In this document: positions 27,020-35,168 of the stretch, one piece after another
How positions within the stretch are numbered: the stretch's first letter is position 1
Layout of the letters: every line of letters starts with the position of its first letter
From: an uncultured Dorea sp.
GTDB lineage: Bacteria > Bacillota > Clostridia > Lachnospirales > Lachnospiraceae
NCBI GenBank assembly: GCA_947063855.1
Contig: CAMSTW010000026.1
Coordinates: 1 to 42,053, forward strand
Reading direction: 5' to 3'
DNA: 42,053 bases
The notes under the pieces: model-generated
Databases searched by the model: none
What the model saw: only the letters and a program-made list of their open reading frames with translations
What the model was told of the DNA's origin: nothing
Position numbers and translations under genes: made by a program

Positions 27020-28453
27020 ATGAGTCAGGACAGGTATCAAAGCCCTCTTTCAGAGAGGTATGCGAGTAAGGAGATGCAGTATGTATTCTCGCCGGATAAG
27101 AAGTTCAGGACATGGAGGAGATTGTGGATTGCCCTTGCGGAGACGGAGAAGGAGCTGGGCCTGCCGATCACGGAGGAGCAGATCGCGGAACTTAAGGAGC
27201 ACGCGGAGGATATCAACTACGAGGTGGCCCGGGAGCGGGAGAAGCTTGTGCGCCATGATGTGATGTCACATGTGTATGCCTACGGGCAGCAGTGCCCCGG
27301 GGCGAAGGGAATCATCCATCTGGGGGCGACGTCCTGCTATGTGGGAGATAACACGGATATCATCGTGATGGCCGAGGCCCTTGAGATTGTGAGAAAGAAG
27401 CTTGTGAATGTGATTGCAAAGCTTGCGAAATTTGCAGAGGAATATAAAGGGCTGCCGACCCTTGCGTTTACGCATTTCCAGCCGGCTCAGCCTACGACTG
27501 TGGGGAAGAGAGCGACGCTTTGGATGCAGGAGTTTGCCATGGATCTGGAAGATCTGGAGTATGTGAAGAGCACGCTTAAGCTTCTGGGGTCCAAGGGGAC
27601 CACCGGTACGCAGGCAAGCTTTCTGGAGTTGTTTGAAGGAGATCAGGAGACCATTGATAAGATCGATCCGATGATTGCCGAAAAGATGGGATTCGAGGCG
27701 TGTTATCCGGTATCGGGGCAGACCTACTCCCGCAAGGTGGATACCAGGGTGCTGAACGTGCTTGCAGGGATTGCGGCAAGCGCCCATAAGTTCTCCAATG
27801 ATATCCGGCTTCTGCAGCATCTGAAAGAAGTGGAAGAGCCGTTTGAGAAGACGCAGATCGGTTCTTCGGCCATGGCCTATAAGAGGAATCCGATGCGAAG
27901 CGAGAGGATTGCGTCGCTTTCCAGATACGTGATGGTTGACGCGCTGAATCCGGCGGTTACGTCGGCAGCTCAGTGGTTTGAGCGGACGCTGGATGATTCT
28001 GCCAACAAGAGGCTGAGTGTTCCGGAAGGGTTCCTGGCAATCGACGGGATACTGGATCTGTGCCTCAACGTGGTAGACGGTCTGGTGGTATATCCGAAAG
28101 TGATTGAGAAGCGTCTGATGTCTGAGCTGCCCTTCATGGCGACGGAGAATATCATGATGGACGCGGTGAAGGCCGGCGGAGACCGCCAGGAGCTGCATGA
28201 GAGGATTCGCAGGCTGTCCATGGAGGCAGGACGGAATGTGAAGGAGAAGGGTCTGGAGAACAATCTGCTGGAGCTGATTGCGGCCGACCCGGCGTTCAAT
28301 CTGTCGCTGGATGAATTGAAGAAGACCATGGATCCGGCGAAATATGTGGGCCGCGCCCCGCAGCAGGTGGAGGCGTACCTTAAGAATGTGGTCCGGCCGC
28401 TGCTTGACAGGAATCAGGATGTACTGGGGATGAAAGCAGAGATTCACGTGTAG
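27020..28453 (+). CDS. purB: Adenylosuccinate lyase
   Basis: PurB (477 aa) removes fumarate from SAICAR and from adenylosuccinate in purine synthesis. The fumarase/aspartase superfamily signature is GSSAMAYKRNPMRSERIASL at about residues 281-300, with the catalytic serine in the flexible loop. THFQPAQPTTVGKR (His152) and HLGATSCYVGDNTD are the other active-site segments. Upstream in-frame starts at 26966 and 27014 exist; 27020 is preferred because AAGGAG lies nine bases before it and MSQDRYQSPLSERY is a normal N-terminus. It is in an operon with purF and ends before a strong terminator. Confidence 0.96.
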   Translation: MSQDRYQSPLSERYASKEMQYVFSPDKKFRTWRRLWIALAETEKELGLPITEEQIAELKEHAEDINYEVAREREKLVRHDVMSHVYAYGQQCPGAKGIIHLGATSCYVGDNTDIIVMAEALEIVRKKLVNVIAKLAKFAEEYKGLPTLAFTHFQPAQPTTVGKRATLWMQEFAMDLEDLEYVKSTLKLLGSKGTTGTQASFLELFEGDQETIDKIDPMIAEKMGFEACYPVSGQTYSRKVDTRVLNVLAGIAASAHKFSNDIRLLQHLKEVEEPFEKTQIGSSAMAYKRNPMRSERIASLSRYVMVDALNPAVTSAAQWFERTLDDSANKRLSVPEGFLAIDGILDLCLNVVDGLVVYPKVIEKRLMSELPFMATENIMMDAVKAGGDRQELHERIRRLSMEAGRNVKEKGLENNLLELIAADPAFNLSLDELKKTMDPAKYVGRAPQQVEAYLKNVVRPLLDRNQDVLGMKAEIHV

Positions 28454-28533
28454 CTGTTTCTAAAAAAAATATAAATTTGATAAAAATTTGGCAAAATGAC
28501 CAAATCATAGAAAAAGCAAATATATAGTTATAG

Positions 28534-28575
28534 AAAAATCAGGCGGAAAATCAAGGATTACTGCCTGATTTTTTT
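28534..28575 (+). terminator. Terminator after purB
   Basis: AAAAATCAGGC (28534-28544) pairs with GCCTGATTTTT (28563-28573), followed by more T. It ends the purF-purB transcript. The remaining 150 bases to the next gene hold its promoter. Confidence 0.85.
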
Positions 28576-28644
28576 GCCTGATTGGACAAGAGGACACAAA
28601 TTATGTACAAAATAGACAAAAAGTGTGAAAAAAACCACAGCATA

Positions 28645-28673
28645 TTGAATAAAACTTTCATTGATGATATGAT
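28645..28673 (+). promoter_or_regulatory. Promoter for the alanine/glycine symporter
   Basis: TTGAAT (28645-28650) and TATGAT (28668-28673) with a 17-base spacer, 55 bases before the start codon. Confidence 0.55.
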
Positions 28674-28728
28674 AGAGGGGATGAATAAATTATATTCAAC
28701 TTATCTATGCAAAAGGGGGAATTAGCAA

Positions 28729-30090
28729 ATGGAAGCGATGTTGAATAATATTTTCTCAACATTAGGAAGTTATCTGTCAAACTACATTCTGATCGTTGCT
28801 CTTCTTGGCGGCGGTATCTGGTTTACAGTGAAACTTGGGTTCATTCAGGTGAAGGGTTTTGGAGAGGGAATGCGCAGAACCTTCGGCGGGATGTTCAAGA
28901 AGGGCGATAAGGCGGGAGCTGACGGTATGTCATCTTTCCAGGCTCTTGCGACGGCGATCGCAGCGCAGGTAGGTACCGGTAATATCGCCGGAGCGGCTAC
29001 GGCTCTTGCGATCGGCGGCCCGGGAGCGATCTTCTGGATGTGGATCGCGGCGTTCCTTGGAATGGCGACCATCTACGCTGAGGCGATCATGGCGCAGAAG
29101 TACAAACAGGTTGGCGACGACGGAGAAGTAACAGGCGGTCCTGTGTATTATATCCGCGCGGCATTTTCCGGCACATTCGGCAAGGTGCTGGCAGGTATCT
29201 TTGCAGTCCTGATTACGCTGGCTCTTGGATTCATGGGTAATGCAGTACAGTCCAACTCCATCGCGGCGGCGTTCAATACTGCGTTTGGTTTACCGCAGTG
29301 GATTATGGGTATCATCCTTGCAATCCTTGCACTGTTCGTATTCCTGGGAGGTACAGAACGTATTGCGAAGATCACAGAGCTGATCGTTCCGGTCATGGCG
29401 GCGTTCTACATAGTTGGTTCTTTGATCGTTATTATTGCGAACTTTAAGGAGATTCCGTATGCGTTCCATGCAATCGTTGTAGGGGCGTTCGCACCATCTT
29501 CAATCGTCGGCGGCGCTGCAGGCGCGACTGTGAAGCTGGCTCTTACCAAGGGTGTTGCACGCGGACTGTTCTCTAACGAAGCCGGTATGGGTTCTACGCC
29601 TCACGCACATGCGGTTGCCAAGGTAAATCATCCGGTAGAGCAGGGATTCGTAGCCATGATCGGTGTATTTATCGATACATTCGTAATCCTGAACCTTACG
29701 GCGCTTGTAATCATCACGACACATTCGATTCCTACAGGAAAGACGGGAGCAGAACTCAGCCAGTATGCATTCTCTACACTGTATGGCAAGGGAGGAGACA
29801 TCTTTATCGCGATCTGTATGTTCTTCTTCGCATTCTCTACAATCCTTGGATGGTATTTCTTCGGCCAGGCGAACATCAAGTATCTGTTCGGGTCAAAGGC
29901 GGTTAAGATCTACTCTGTGATCGTTGCCGTATGTGTATTCCTTGGATCGCTTGCAGAAGTAGAGCTTGTATGGACCATGCAGGATACCTTCAACTCATTG
30001 ATGGTTATCCCCAATATCCTTGCACTGTTTGCGTTGAGCGGAGTCATCAGGCAGGTACATGACGATTATTTCAAGAACCGCAAGAAATAG
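28729..30090 (+). CDS. Sodium:alanine/glycine symporter (AGCS family)
   Basis: This 453-aa inner-membrane carrier is of the alanine or glycine:cation symporter family. It has about eleven hydrophobic helices. The family stretch AAQVGTGNIAGAATALAIGG with PGAIFWMWIAAFLGMATIYAE is present, as is FSNEAGMGSTPHAHAVAKV. AGCS members import alanine or glycine with Na+. Immediately downstream is the glycine reductase cluster, so glycine supply for energy conservation is the likely role (inference). AAGGGGG precedes the ATG. It has its own promoter and terminator, so it is not part of the grd transcript. Confidence 0.94.
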   Translation: MEAMLNNIFSTLGSYLSNYILIVALLGGGIWFTVKLGFIQVKGFGEGMRRTFGGMFKKGDKAGADGMSSFQALATAIAAQVGTGNIAGAATALAIGGPGAIFWMWIAAFLGMATIYAEAIMAQKYKQVGDDGEVTGGPVYYIRAAFSGTFGKVLAGIFAVLITLALGFMGNAVQSNSIAAAFNTAFGLPQWIMGIILAILALFVFLGGTERIAKITELIVPVMAAFYIVGSLIVIIANFKEIPYAFHAIVVGAFAPSSIVGGAAGATVKLALTKGVARGLFSNEAGMGSTPHAHAVAKVNHPVEQGFVAMIGVFIDTFVILNLTALVIITTHSIPTGKTGAELSQYAFSTLYGKGGDIFIAICMFFFAFSTILGWYFFGQANIKYLFGSKAVKIYSVIVAVCVFLGSLAEVELVWTMQDTFNSLMVIPNILALFALSGVIRQVHDDYFKNRKK

Positions 30091-30138
30091 TGAAGCAGGA
30101 AATCGTGAACGAAAGAAAAACTGAATAGAGAAAGAAGG

Positions 30139-30178
30139 AAAACGCTGTATGATGGAAGGAACATTGTACAGCGTTTTG
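30139..30178 (+). terminator. Terminator after the symporter
   Basis: AAAACGCTGTA (30139-30149) pairs with TACAGCGTTTT (30167-30177). The U-tract is short (TTTTGCT). Confidence 0.65.
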
Positions 30179-30286
30179 CTAATATAGTATTTACTTCATT
30201 TCACAGTTTTTACTGGAGAAAATAGACAAAAACAGACACATATTATTGTACAAAGTGTATAAATTTAGATATTTTGAATTTAAAGG

Positions 30287-30315
30287 TTGCAAATGATTTA
30301 ACAATCGGTTATTAT
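30287..30315 (+). promoter_or_regulatory. Promoter candidate for the grdX-grdE-grdB leader
   Basis: TTGCAA (30287-30292) and TATTAT (30310-30315) with a 17-base spacer. Initiation near 30322 would give a leader of about 110 bases before the riboswitch. Confidence 0.5.
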
Positions 30316-30431
30316 AGGTATAGGCAATGGGACATATACAAGTTGTCTATAAGAAAGACCATAGAGTGTATGCAATTTGTCTATAAGTAATATATCTGGT
30401 ACGAACAAAGAGAATATAAGAGTGGGTTGAT

Positions 30432-30535
30432 ATTTTCCAAGAGAGAGTCATAAGTATGACCGCCGAAGAGGCAAACCTGGTATATGGCAGCAGCGTCACT
30501 GCAGGCGAAACTTTCAGGCAAAAGGACTGGAGAAT
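30432..30535 (+). ncRNA. Glycine riboswitch, single aptamer
   Basis: The sequence carries the conserved glycine aptamer core: AGAGAGAGTC at 30440-30449, GCCGAAGAGGCAAACC at 30462-30477, and CTTTCAGGCAAAAGGACTGG at 30511-30530. The closing P1 helix pairs ATTTTCCA (30432-30439) with TGGAGAAT (30528-30535) through one G-U pair. Only one aptamer is seen; no second aptamer was found on either side. Downstream AGAATGT(ACC)ACATTCT (30531-30547) can form a hairpin that competes with P1. It lies ahead of a terminator and the glycine reductase genes, so glycine probably turns them on by preventing termination. The sense of the switch is inferred from the catabolic role of the genes. Confidence 0.93.
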
Positions 30536-30607
30536 GTACCACATTCTGAATCTTGTGCTGTATGATAATTTTCTAGAATTGTTATATTTTATCAGGGCAA
30601 AAGACAG

Positions 30608-30652
30608 AAAGGACGATTGCACACATGATTGTGTTTAAATCGTCCTTTTTTT
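30608..30652 (+). terminator. Riboswitch-controlled terminator before grdX
   Basis: AAAGGACGATT pairs with AATCGTCCTTT, topped by an ACACA/TGTGT stem, and runs into seven T residues. It lies about 75 bases after the glycine aptamer and 45 bases before the grdX start, as expected for a transcriptional switch. Confidence 0.92.
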
Positions 30653-30696
30653 ACGATAAGCATACAGAAGTAACCGTAAGGGAGAAGAGAAAGCAG

Positions 30697-31083
30697 ATGG
30701 GAAGCAGAGATTACATGGTAATTACCAATAATCCCCTGGTTTTGGACAGGCTTAAGGAGACGCATCACATTGTTTACCGGGATATTTCCTATGAAGAGAT
30801 TCTTAGGGAAGTAAGAGACAGAATCCACGAAGGGCATACATTGTTATCGCATCCGTTATCCGGAAGCGTGAAGCCCAACGAGACACCATATAAGTCCATC
30901 ATGTTATCAGAGAGGAAGGGGGAGATTGACGAAGGATCGGTTCAGTTGATTGAGAACGCCATACAAGCGTGCCGTAAGTTCATCTTCAAGTCTGACTTGT
31001 ATGAGGAGTCGGTATATGACGATTTTCAGTTGATCGACTGGTCATTGCTGGAGAGTGGGATGGCATCCGCGGATGTCTGGTAG
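30697..31083 (+). CDS. grdX: GrdX family protein
   Basis: This 128-aa protein matches GrdX, a small cytosolic protein of unknown function found in glycine, sarcosine and betaine reductase clusters. Characteristic segments are YMVITNNPLVLDRL near the N-terminus, GHTLLSHPLSGSVKPNETPY in the middle and MLSERKGEIDEGSVQLIENA. The frame is open upstream to 30625, but that part overlaps the riboswitch terminator. ATG 30697 is the best start, with GGGAG about 12 bases before. It is the first gene behind the glycine riboswitch, followed by grdE after about 70 bases. Confidence 0.92.
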   Translation: MGSRDYMVITNNPLVLDRLKETHHIVYRDISYEEILREVRDRIHEGHTLLSHPLSGSVKPNETPYKSIMLSERKGEIDEGSVQLIENAIQACRKFIFKSDLYEESVYDDFQLIDWSLLESGMASADVW

Positions 31084-31152
31084 TCTTAAAGAAGGTTGTA
31101 GAAGCGTATAGCTTTGAACAATAATATCAATATTCTAAGGAGGGAACCAAAA

Positions 31153-32433
31153 GTGAGATTAGAAATGGGACACATTTACATTAAGGATATTCAGTTCGCG
31201 GCTGAGTCTAAGATTGAAGACGGTATCCTTTATGTATCCGAAGAGGCCGTAAGAGCGGTTGCTCTCGAGGACGAGAAGATTAAGAGCGTATCTTTTGATA
31301 TCGCGAAGCCAGGTGAGTCTGTGAGAATCACTCCGGTTAAGGACGTTATCGAGCCAAGAGTTAAGGTAGAAGGAAGAGGGGGAATCTTCCCGGGCGTGAT
31401 CGCTAAGGTTGATACCGTTGGCGAAGGCAAGACCTATGCGCTGAAGGGCATGGCTGTCGTTACGGCTGGTAAGATCGTAGGTTTCCAGGAAGGTATCATC
31501 GACATGACCGGTCCGGGAGCAGATTACACACCATTTTCCAAGACACTGAACCTGGTTATGGTATGTGAGCCGGTTGATGACATCAAACCGCATGACTATG
31601 AGAAGGCAGTGCGTTTCGCAGGCTTCAGAGTTGCCGTATATCTCGGCGAGCTGGCGCGTGAGCTTACTCCGGATGAGACGAAGGTATATGAGACATGCAC
31701 CATCAAGGAAGGCATGGAGAAGTACCCGAATCTTCCAAGAGTTGCTTATGTACAGATGCTTCAGAGCCAGGGACTTCTGCATGATACTTATGTATACGGC
31801 GTGGATGCCAAGAAGATCGTTCCGACAATCATGAGCCCCACAGAGGTTATGGACGGAGCTATCGTTTCCGGTAACTGTGTATCCGCATGTGATAAGAACC
31901 CAACTTATGTTCATCTGAACAACCCGGTTGTTCACGATATGTTTGAACAGCACGGCAAGACCTTCAACTTCGTCTGCCACATCATTACCAATGAGAACGT
32001 ATATCTGGCTGACAAGCAGCGTTCATCAGACTGGACGGCGAAGTTATGTAAGATGTTAGACCTTGACGGCGTTATCGTATCCCAGGAAGGATTTGGTAAC
32101 CCGGATACTGACCTTATTATGAACTGCAAGAAGATTGAGGCAGAAGGCGTTAAGACTGTTATCATCACAGATGAGTATGCAGGACGCGACGGAAAGTCCC
32201 AGTCACTGGCTGACTCCGATCCGGCGGCAGACGCAGTAGTAACAGGCGGTAATGCGAACCAGGTAATTATCCTGCCGAAGCTTGACAAGGTAATTGGAAC
32301 TTTGGATTATGTAACGAAGATTGCAGGTGCAAGTGAGGAGACACTTCGTGAGGATGGATCTCTTGAGGTTGAGCTTCAGGTGCTTACAGGTGCAACCAAT
32401 GAGACTGGTTTCAACAAGCTGAGTGCAAGATAA
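31153..32433 (+). CDS. grdE: Glycine reductase protein B proprotein GrdE
   Basis: GrdE (426 aa) is the proprotein of the glycine-specific substrate subunits of protein B. It self-cleaves before a cysteine to leave a pyruvoyl group that binds glycine as a Schiff base. The cleavage motif is visible as IVSGNCVSACDKNPTY with Asn241-Cys242, the known position in the family. The start is GTG at 31153: AAGGAGG at 31137-31143 is nine bases away, and MRLEMGHIYIKDIQFA matches the family N-terminus. The ATG at 31114 lies ahead of that ribosome binding site. grdB follows after 17 bases. Confidence 0.96.
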   Translation: MRLEMGHIYIKDIQFAAESKIEDGILYVSEEAVRAVALEDEKIKSVSFDIAKPGESVRITPVKDVIEPRVKVEGRGGIFPGVIAKVDTVGEGKTYALKGMAVVTAGKIVGFQEGIIDMTGPGADYTPFSKTLNLVMVCEPVDDIKPHDYEKAVRFAGFRVAVYLGELARELTPDETKVYETCTIKEGMEKYPNLPRVAYVQMLQSQGLLHDTYVYGVDAKKIVPTIMSPTEVMDGAIVSGNCVSACDKNPTYVHLNNPVVHDMFEQHGKTFNFVCHIITNENVYLADKQRSSDWTAKLCKMLDLDGVIVSQEGFGNPDTDLIMNCKKIEAEGVKTVIITDEYAGRDGKSQSLADSDPAADAVVTGGNANQVIILPKLDKVIGTLDYVTKIAGASEETLREDGSLEVELQVLTGATNETGFNKLSAR

Positions 32434-32450
32434 GAAGGGAGGATAAGAAG

Positions 32451-33761
32451 ATGGCTAAATTAAGAGTAGTTCATTACATCAATCAGTTCTTTGCACAGAT
32501 TGGTGGAGAAGAGAAAGCAGATTATCCGGCAGAGCTTCGTGTTGGAGAGATTGTCGGACCAGGTCAGGCATTGACACAGCAGTTCGGTGAGGACGCTGAG
32601 ATCGTTGCTACAATTGTATGTGGCGACTCCTATTTTAACGAGAACCTTGATAAGGCAAAGGCAGATATCCTTGCTATGGTGAAGGAGCAGGCTCCGGATG
32701 TATTCGTGGCAGGTCCTGCATTCAACGCCGGACGTTACGGCGTTGCCTGCGGTACGATCGCTGCGGCAGTTCAGGAAGAGCTTGGTATCCCGGCAGTTAC
32801 GGGTATGTATATTGAGAACCCGGGCGCTGATATGTTCAAGACGAAGGTATATATCGTATCTACAAAGAACAGCGCGGCCGGTATGAGAGACGCGGTTAAG
32901 AAGCTGGCGCCTCTGACAGTGAAGATCGGAAGAGGCGAGGCAATCGGCGCTTCCTCAGAAGAAGGATATATCCCGAACGGCGTTCGTGTGAACTTCTTCG
33001 AGAAGGAGAGAGGATCACAGCGTGCAGTTAAGATGCTCATCAAGAAGCTTGCTGACAAGCCGTTCGAGACAGAGTTCCCGATGCCTGATTTCGACAGAGT
33101 TGACCCGAATCCGGCAGTTAAGGATCTTGCACATGCGAAGATCGCTCTTGTTACCTCCGGCGGTATCGTTCCAAAGGGCAATCCGGACCACATTGAGAGC
33201 TCCAGTGCTTCACACTACGGCGAGTATGATATCGCAGGCGTTATGGATCTGACAGAGGAGACATACGAGACAGCACACGGCGGCTACGATCCGGTTTATG
33301 CAAATGAAGACTCTGACCGTGTATTACCGGTTGACGTACTTCGTGATATGGAGAAGGAAGGAAAGATTGGGGAGCTCCATCACCTGTTCTACACAACAAC
33401 AGGTAATGGTACAGCCGTTGCATCATCCAAGGCTTTCGCTGCTGAGTTCTCTCAGAAGCTTAAAGCAGACGGTGTAGACGCAGTAATCCTCACCTCCACA
33501 TGAGGTACCTGTACTCGTTGCGGTGCAACGATGGTAAAAGAAGTAGAGAGAGCAGGAATCCCTGTTGTACACATCTGTACAGTAACTCCTATTTCTATGA
33601 CAGTTGGCGCGAACAGAATCGTACCGGCTATCGCAATTCCACATCCTCTTGGCAATCCTGCACTGGATGCAGATGAGGAGAAGAGCCTCCGCCGTAAGAT
33701 TGTTGAGAAGGCACTGGTTGCCCTTGAGACAGAGGTTGAGGGACAGACGATTTTTGACTAA
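32451..33761 (+). CDS. grdB: Glycine reductase protein B selenoprotein subunit GrdB (Sec at UGA 33501)
   Basis: GrdB (436 aa including selenocysteine) is the 47-kDa subunit of protein B, whose selenol attacks the glycine-pyruvoyl adduct and produces the carboxymethyl group passed to GrdA. The frame from ATG 32451 reaches TGA at 33501-33503 (codon 351) and continues in the same frame as GTCTRCGATMVKEVERAG to a TAA at 33759-33761. The order ILTST-U-GTCTRCGATM gives the UxxCxxC motif of GrdB. The total length matches the family (about 436 aa). A hairpin suited to a bacterial SECIS follows the UGA. AAGAAG-type and GGGAGG sequence precedes the start. It is not a frameshift or pseudogene. Confidence 0.97.
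33501..33536 (+). promoter_or_regulatory. Bacterial SECIS hairpin in grdB
   Basis: Directly after the UGA (33501-33503), TACC (33506-33509) pairs with GGTA (33533-33536) and an apical stem CGTTGC/GCAACG (33516-33521 with 33525-33530) closes a GGT loop. Position 12-27 bases after UGA and a G/U-containing small loop fit SelB-binding bSECIS elements. Confidence 0.75.
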
Positions 33762-33926
33762 GTATTTATGCAGAGACTTCTGACCAGAATACTTCGTTTA
33801 TGACACCCCGGTTCCTTGATATGTACGGGGTTCCGGAGGAAATAATCCCGGGTAAGGCAGGGATTGCCGGCGTCTTTTGGGATTGATGTACGCCAGGGGA
33901 AACGGGAAGTGTATAAGTCTTAATAT

Positions 33927-33954
33927 AACACCGTGTACCGCGGTGCACGGTGTT
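33927..33954. repeat. Near-perfect 28-base palindrome without U-tract
   Basis: AACACCGTGTACCG (33927-33940) is followed without spacer by its complement CGGTGCACGGTGTT (33941-33954), 13 of 14 pairs exact and one G-U. No T run follows. It may be an operator, an RNA processing stem or part of a terminator. Confidence 0.8.
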
Positions 33955-34028
33955 GGTCAGAGAATGTTGCAGATTCTGTAAGTCAGAAATTTGTATGCAA
34001 GGAATACATTTTATTTTAAACCAAGATG

Positions 34029-34037
34029 TGATATAGT
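34029..34037 (+). promoter_or_regulatory. Extended -10 promoter candidate for trxB
   Basis: TGATATAGT fits an extended -10 about 50 bases before trxB; the -35 region is only T-rich. Confidence 0.4.
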
Positions 34038-34086
34038 ATAGCAATAAGTTGTACTATATTATTTATGAAGAAGGAGAAGTTTCGTT

Positions 34087-35031
34087 ATGAGCAAAATTTA
34101 TGACGTAATTGTTCTGGGTGCAGGTCCTGCCGGATTGGCAGCCGGCTTGTATGCAGGCAGAAGCCGTCTCTCTGTTCTGATCATCGAGAAGGGACAGGAC
34201 GGCGGACAGATCGCTATCACAGATGAGATTGAGAACTATCCCGGACAGACTGTAGAGGGTGAATCAGGACCGTCTCTGATCGCAAGGATGACAGAGCAGG
34301 CAGCAAAATTCGGCGCTGAGCGTGTATCTGACACGATCACGGAAGTATCTCTTGATGGGGAAGTAAAGGTACTTAAGAGCGCGAAGGCTGAGTATCAGGG
34401 AAAGAATGTGATCATCGCTACAGGCGCCCATGCAAGACCGATCGGCTGTAAGGGTGAGGCAGAGTATATGGGCAAGGGCGTGTCCTACTGCGCTACCTGT
34501 GATGCAAACTTCTTCGAAGACTTTGAAGTATATGTAGTCGGCGGCGGAGATTCTGCTGTTGAGGAAGCTATGTATCTGACAAAGTTCGCCAGAAAAGTAA
34601 CGATTATCCACAGAAGGAATGAGCTTCGTGCAGCGAAGTCCATCCAGGAGAAGGCGTTCAAGAATCCGAAGCTTGAGTTTATGTGGGATTCTGTAGTTGA
34701 GGAACTTGGCGGTGACGAGATTCTGTCTGAGATGACGGTTAAGAACGTGAAGACAGGAGAGATCACAAAGGTTACGGCAGACGAGGACGACGGAATGTTT
34801 GGTCTGTTCGGATTCATCGGGACGGTTCCGAATTCCAAGATCTTCGAGGGAATCATCGACATGGACGAGCGTGGATATATCAAGACAGATGAAGACATGC
34901 ATACCAATATCCCCGGCGTATACGCGGCAGGCGATGTTCGTATCAAGAGCCTGAGACAGGTAGTAACTGCAGCGGCTGACGGAGCGATTGCGGCAGTACA
35001 GGTTGAGAGAAGCATGTCTGATTATTTCTAG
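34087..35031 (+). CDS. trxB: Thioredoxin reductase (glycine reductase-associated)
   Basis: TrxB (314 aa) is a flavoprotein that passes electrons from NAD(P)H to thioredoxin. It has an N-terminal FAD dinucleotide fold (VIVLGAGPAGLAAGLYAGR), the redox-active CATC at Cys135/Cys138 (VSYCATCDANFF), the second nucleotide-binding motif (VYVVGGGDSAVEEAMYL), and the C-terminal FAD motif (GVYAAGDVRIKSLRQVVTAA). Glycine reductase needs a thioredoxin system to regenerate GrdA, and trxB lies among the grd genes, so that role is well supported. AAGGAG precedes the ATG. A separate promoter follows it before trxA. Confidence 0.96.
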   Translation: MSKIYDVIVLGAGPAGLAAGLYAGRSRLSVLIIEKGQDGGQIAITDEIENYPGQTVEGESGPSLIARMTEQAAKFGAERVSDTITEVSLDGEVKVLKSAKAEYQGKNVIIATGAHARPIGCKGEAEYMGKGVSYCATCDANFFEDFEVYVVGGGDSAVEEAMYLTKFARKVTIIHRRNELRAAKSIQEKAFKNPKLEFMWDSVVEELGGDEILSEMTVKNVKTGEITKVTADEDDGMFGLFGFIGTVPNSKIFEGIIDMDERGYIKTDEDMHTNIPGVYAAGDVRIKSLRQVVTAAADGAIAAVQVERSMSDYF

Positions 35032-35049
35032 GTATTTTCTAAAAAATGC

Positions 35050-35078
35050 TTGCAAATAAGCGCGCTTATTAATATAAT
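35050..35078 (+). promoter_or_regulatory. Promoter for trxA-grdA with palindromic operator in the spacer
   Basis: TTGCAA (35050-35055) and TATAAT (35073-35078) have a 17-base spacer, a near-consensus vegetative promoter. The perfect palindrome AATAAGCGCGCTTATT (35055-35070) fills the spacer, so a bound repressor would block RNA polymerase. The transcript leader then contains a TGCCG/CGGCA hairpin before the ribosome binding site. Confidence 0.75.
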
Positions 35079-35168
35079 ATTCTCAAGCGGAAGGCGCGTT
35101 TATAGAGGTTTTGCCGTGTAAGCGGCAGGGCTTCCATATCATAATATCAATAAAGGAGGATGATAGAA

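Larger units (their letters stand above)
30179..30696 (+). other. Long regulatory leader of the grd cluster
   Basis: Between the symporter terminator and grdX about 520 bases hold no convincing gene. In order they contain a promoter candidate (30287-30315), two copies of TTGTCTATAAG (30343-30353 and 30377-30387, 34 bases apart), the glycine aptamer (30432-30535) and an expression platform ending in a terminator (30608-30652). A 60-codon open frame at 30456-30638 overlaps the aptamer and is not considered a gene. Confidence 0.8.
33762..34086 (+). other. Structured gap between grdB and trxB
   Basis: This 325-base gap has no credible gene. It starts with a nested hairpin (AAGTATT 33760-33766 with AATACTT 33788-33794, plus CAGA/TCTG inside) lacking a U-tract. 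A strong GC-rich palindrome lies at 33927-33954, and an extended -10 candidate for trxB at 34029-34037. Transcription could pass through or be processed here. Confidence 0.6.

Noticed and set aside
27266-28447. 393-codon open frame on the minus strand
   Set aside because: It is entirely antisense to purB, has no ribosome binding site and a composition typical of a shadow frame.
30456-30638. 60-codon ORF in the grd leader as a leader peptide gene
   Set aside because: It overlaps the glycine aptamer and terminator, whose RNA conservation explains the sequence.
33501-33503. In-frame stop splitting grdB into two ORFs, as if a nonsense mutation or pseudogene
   Set aside because: The downstream part stays in the same frame, restores the normal 436-residue length and places selenocysteine in the UxxCxxC motif.
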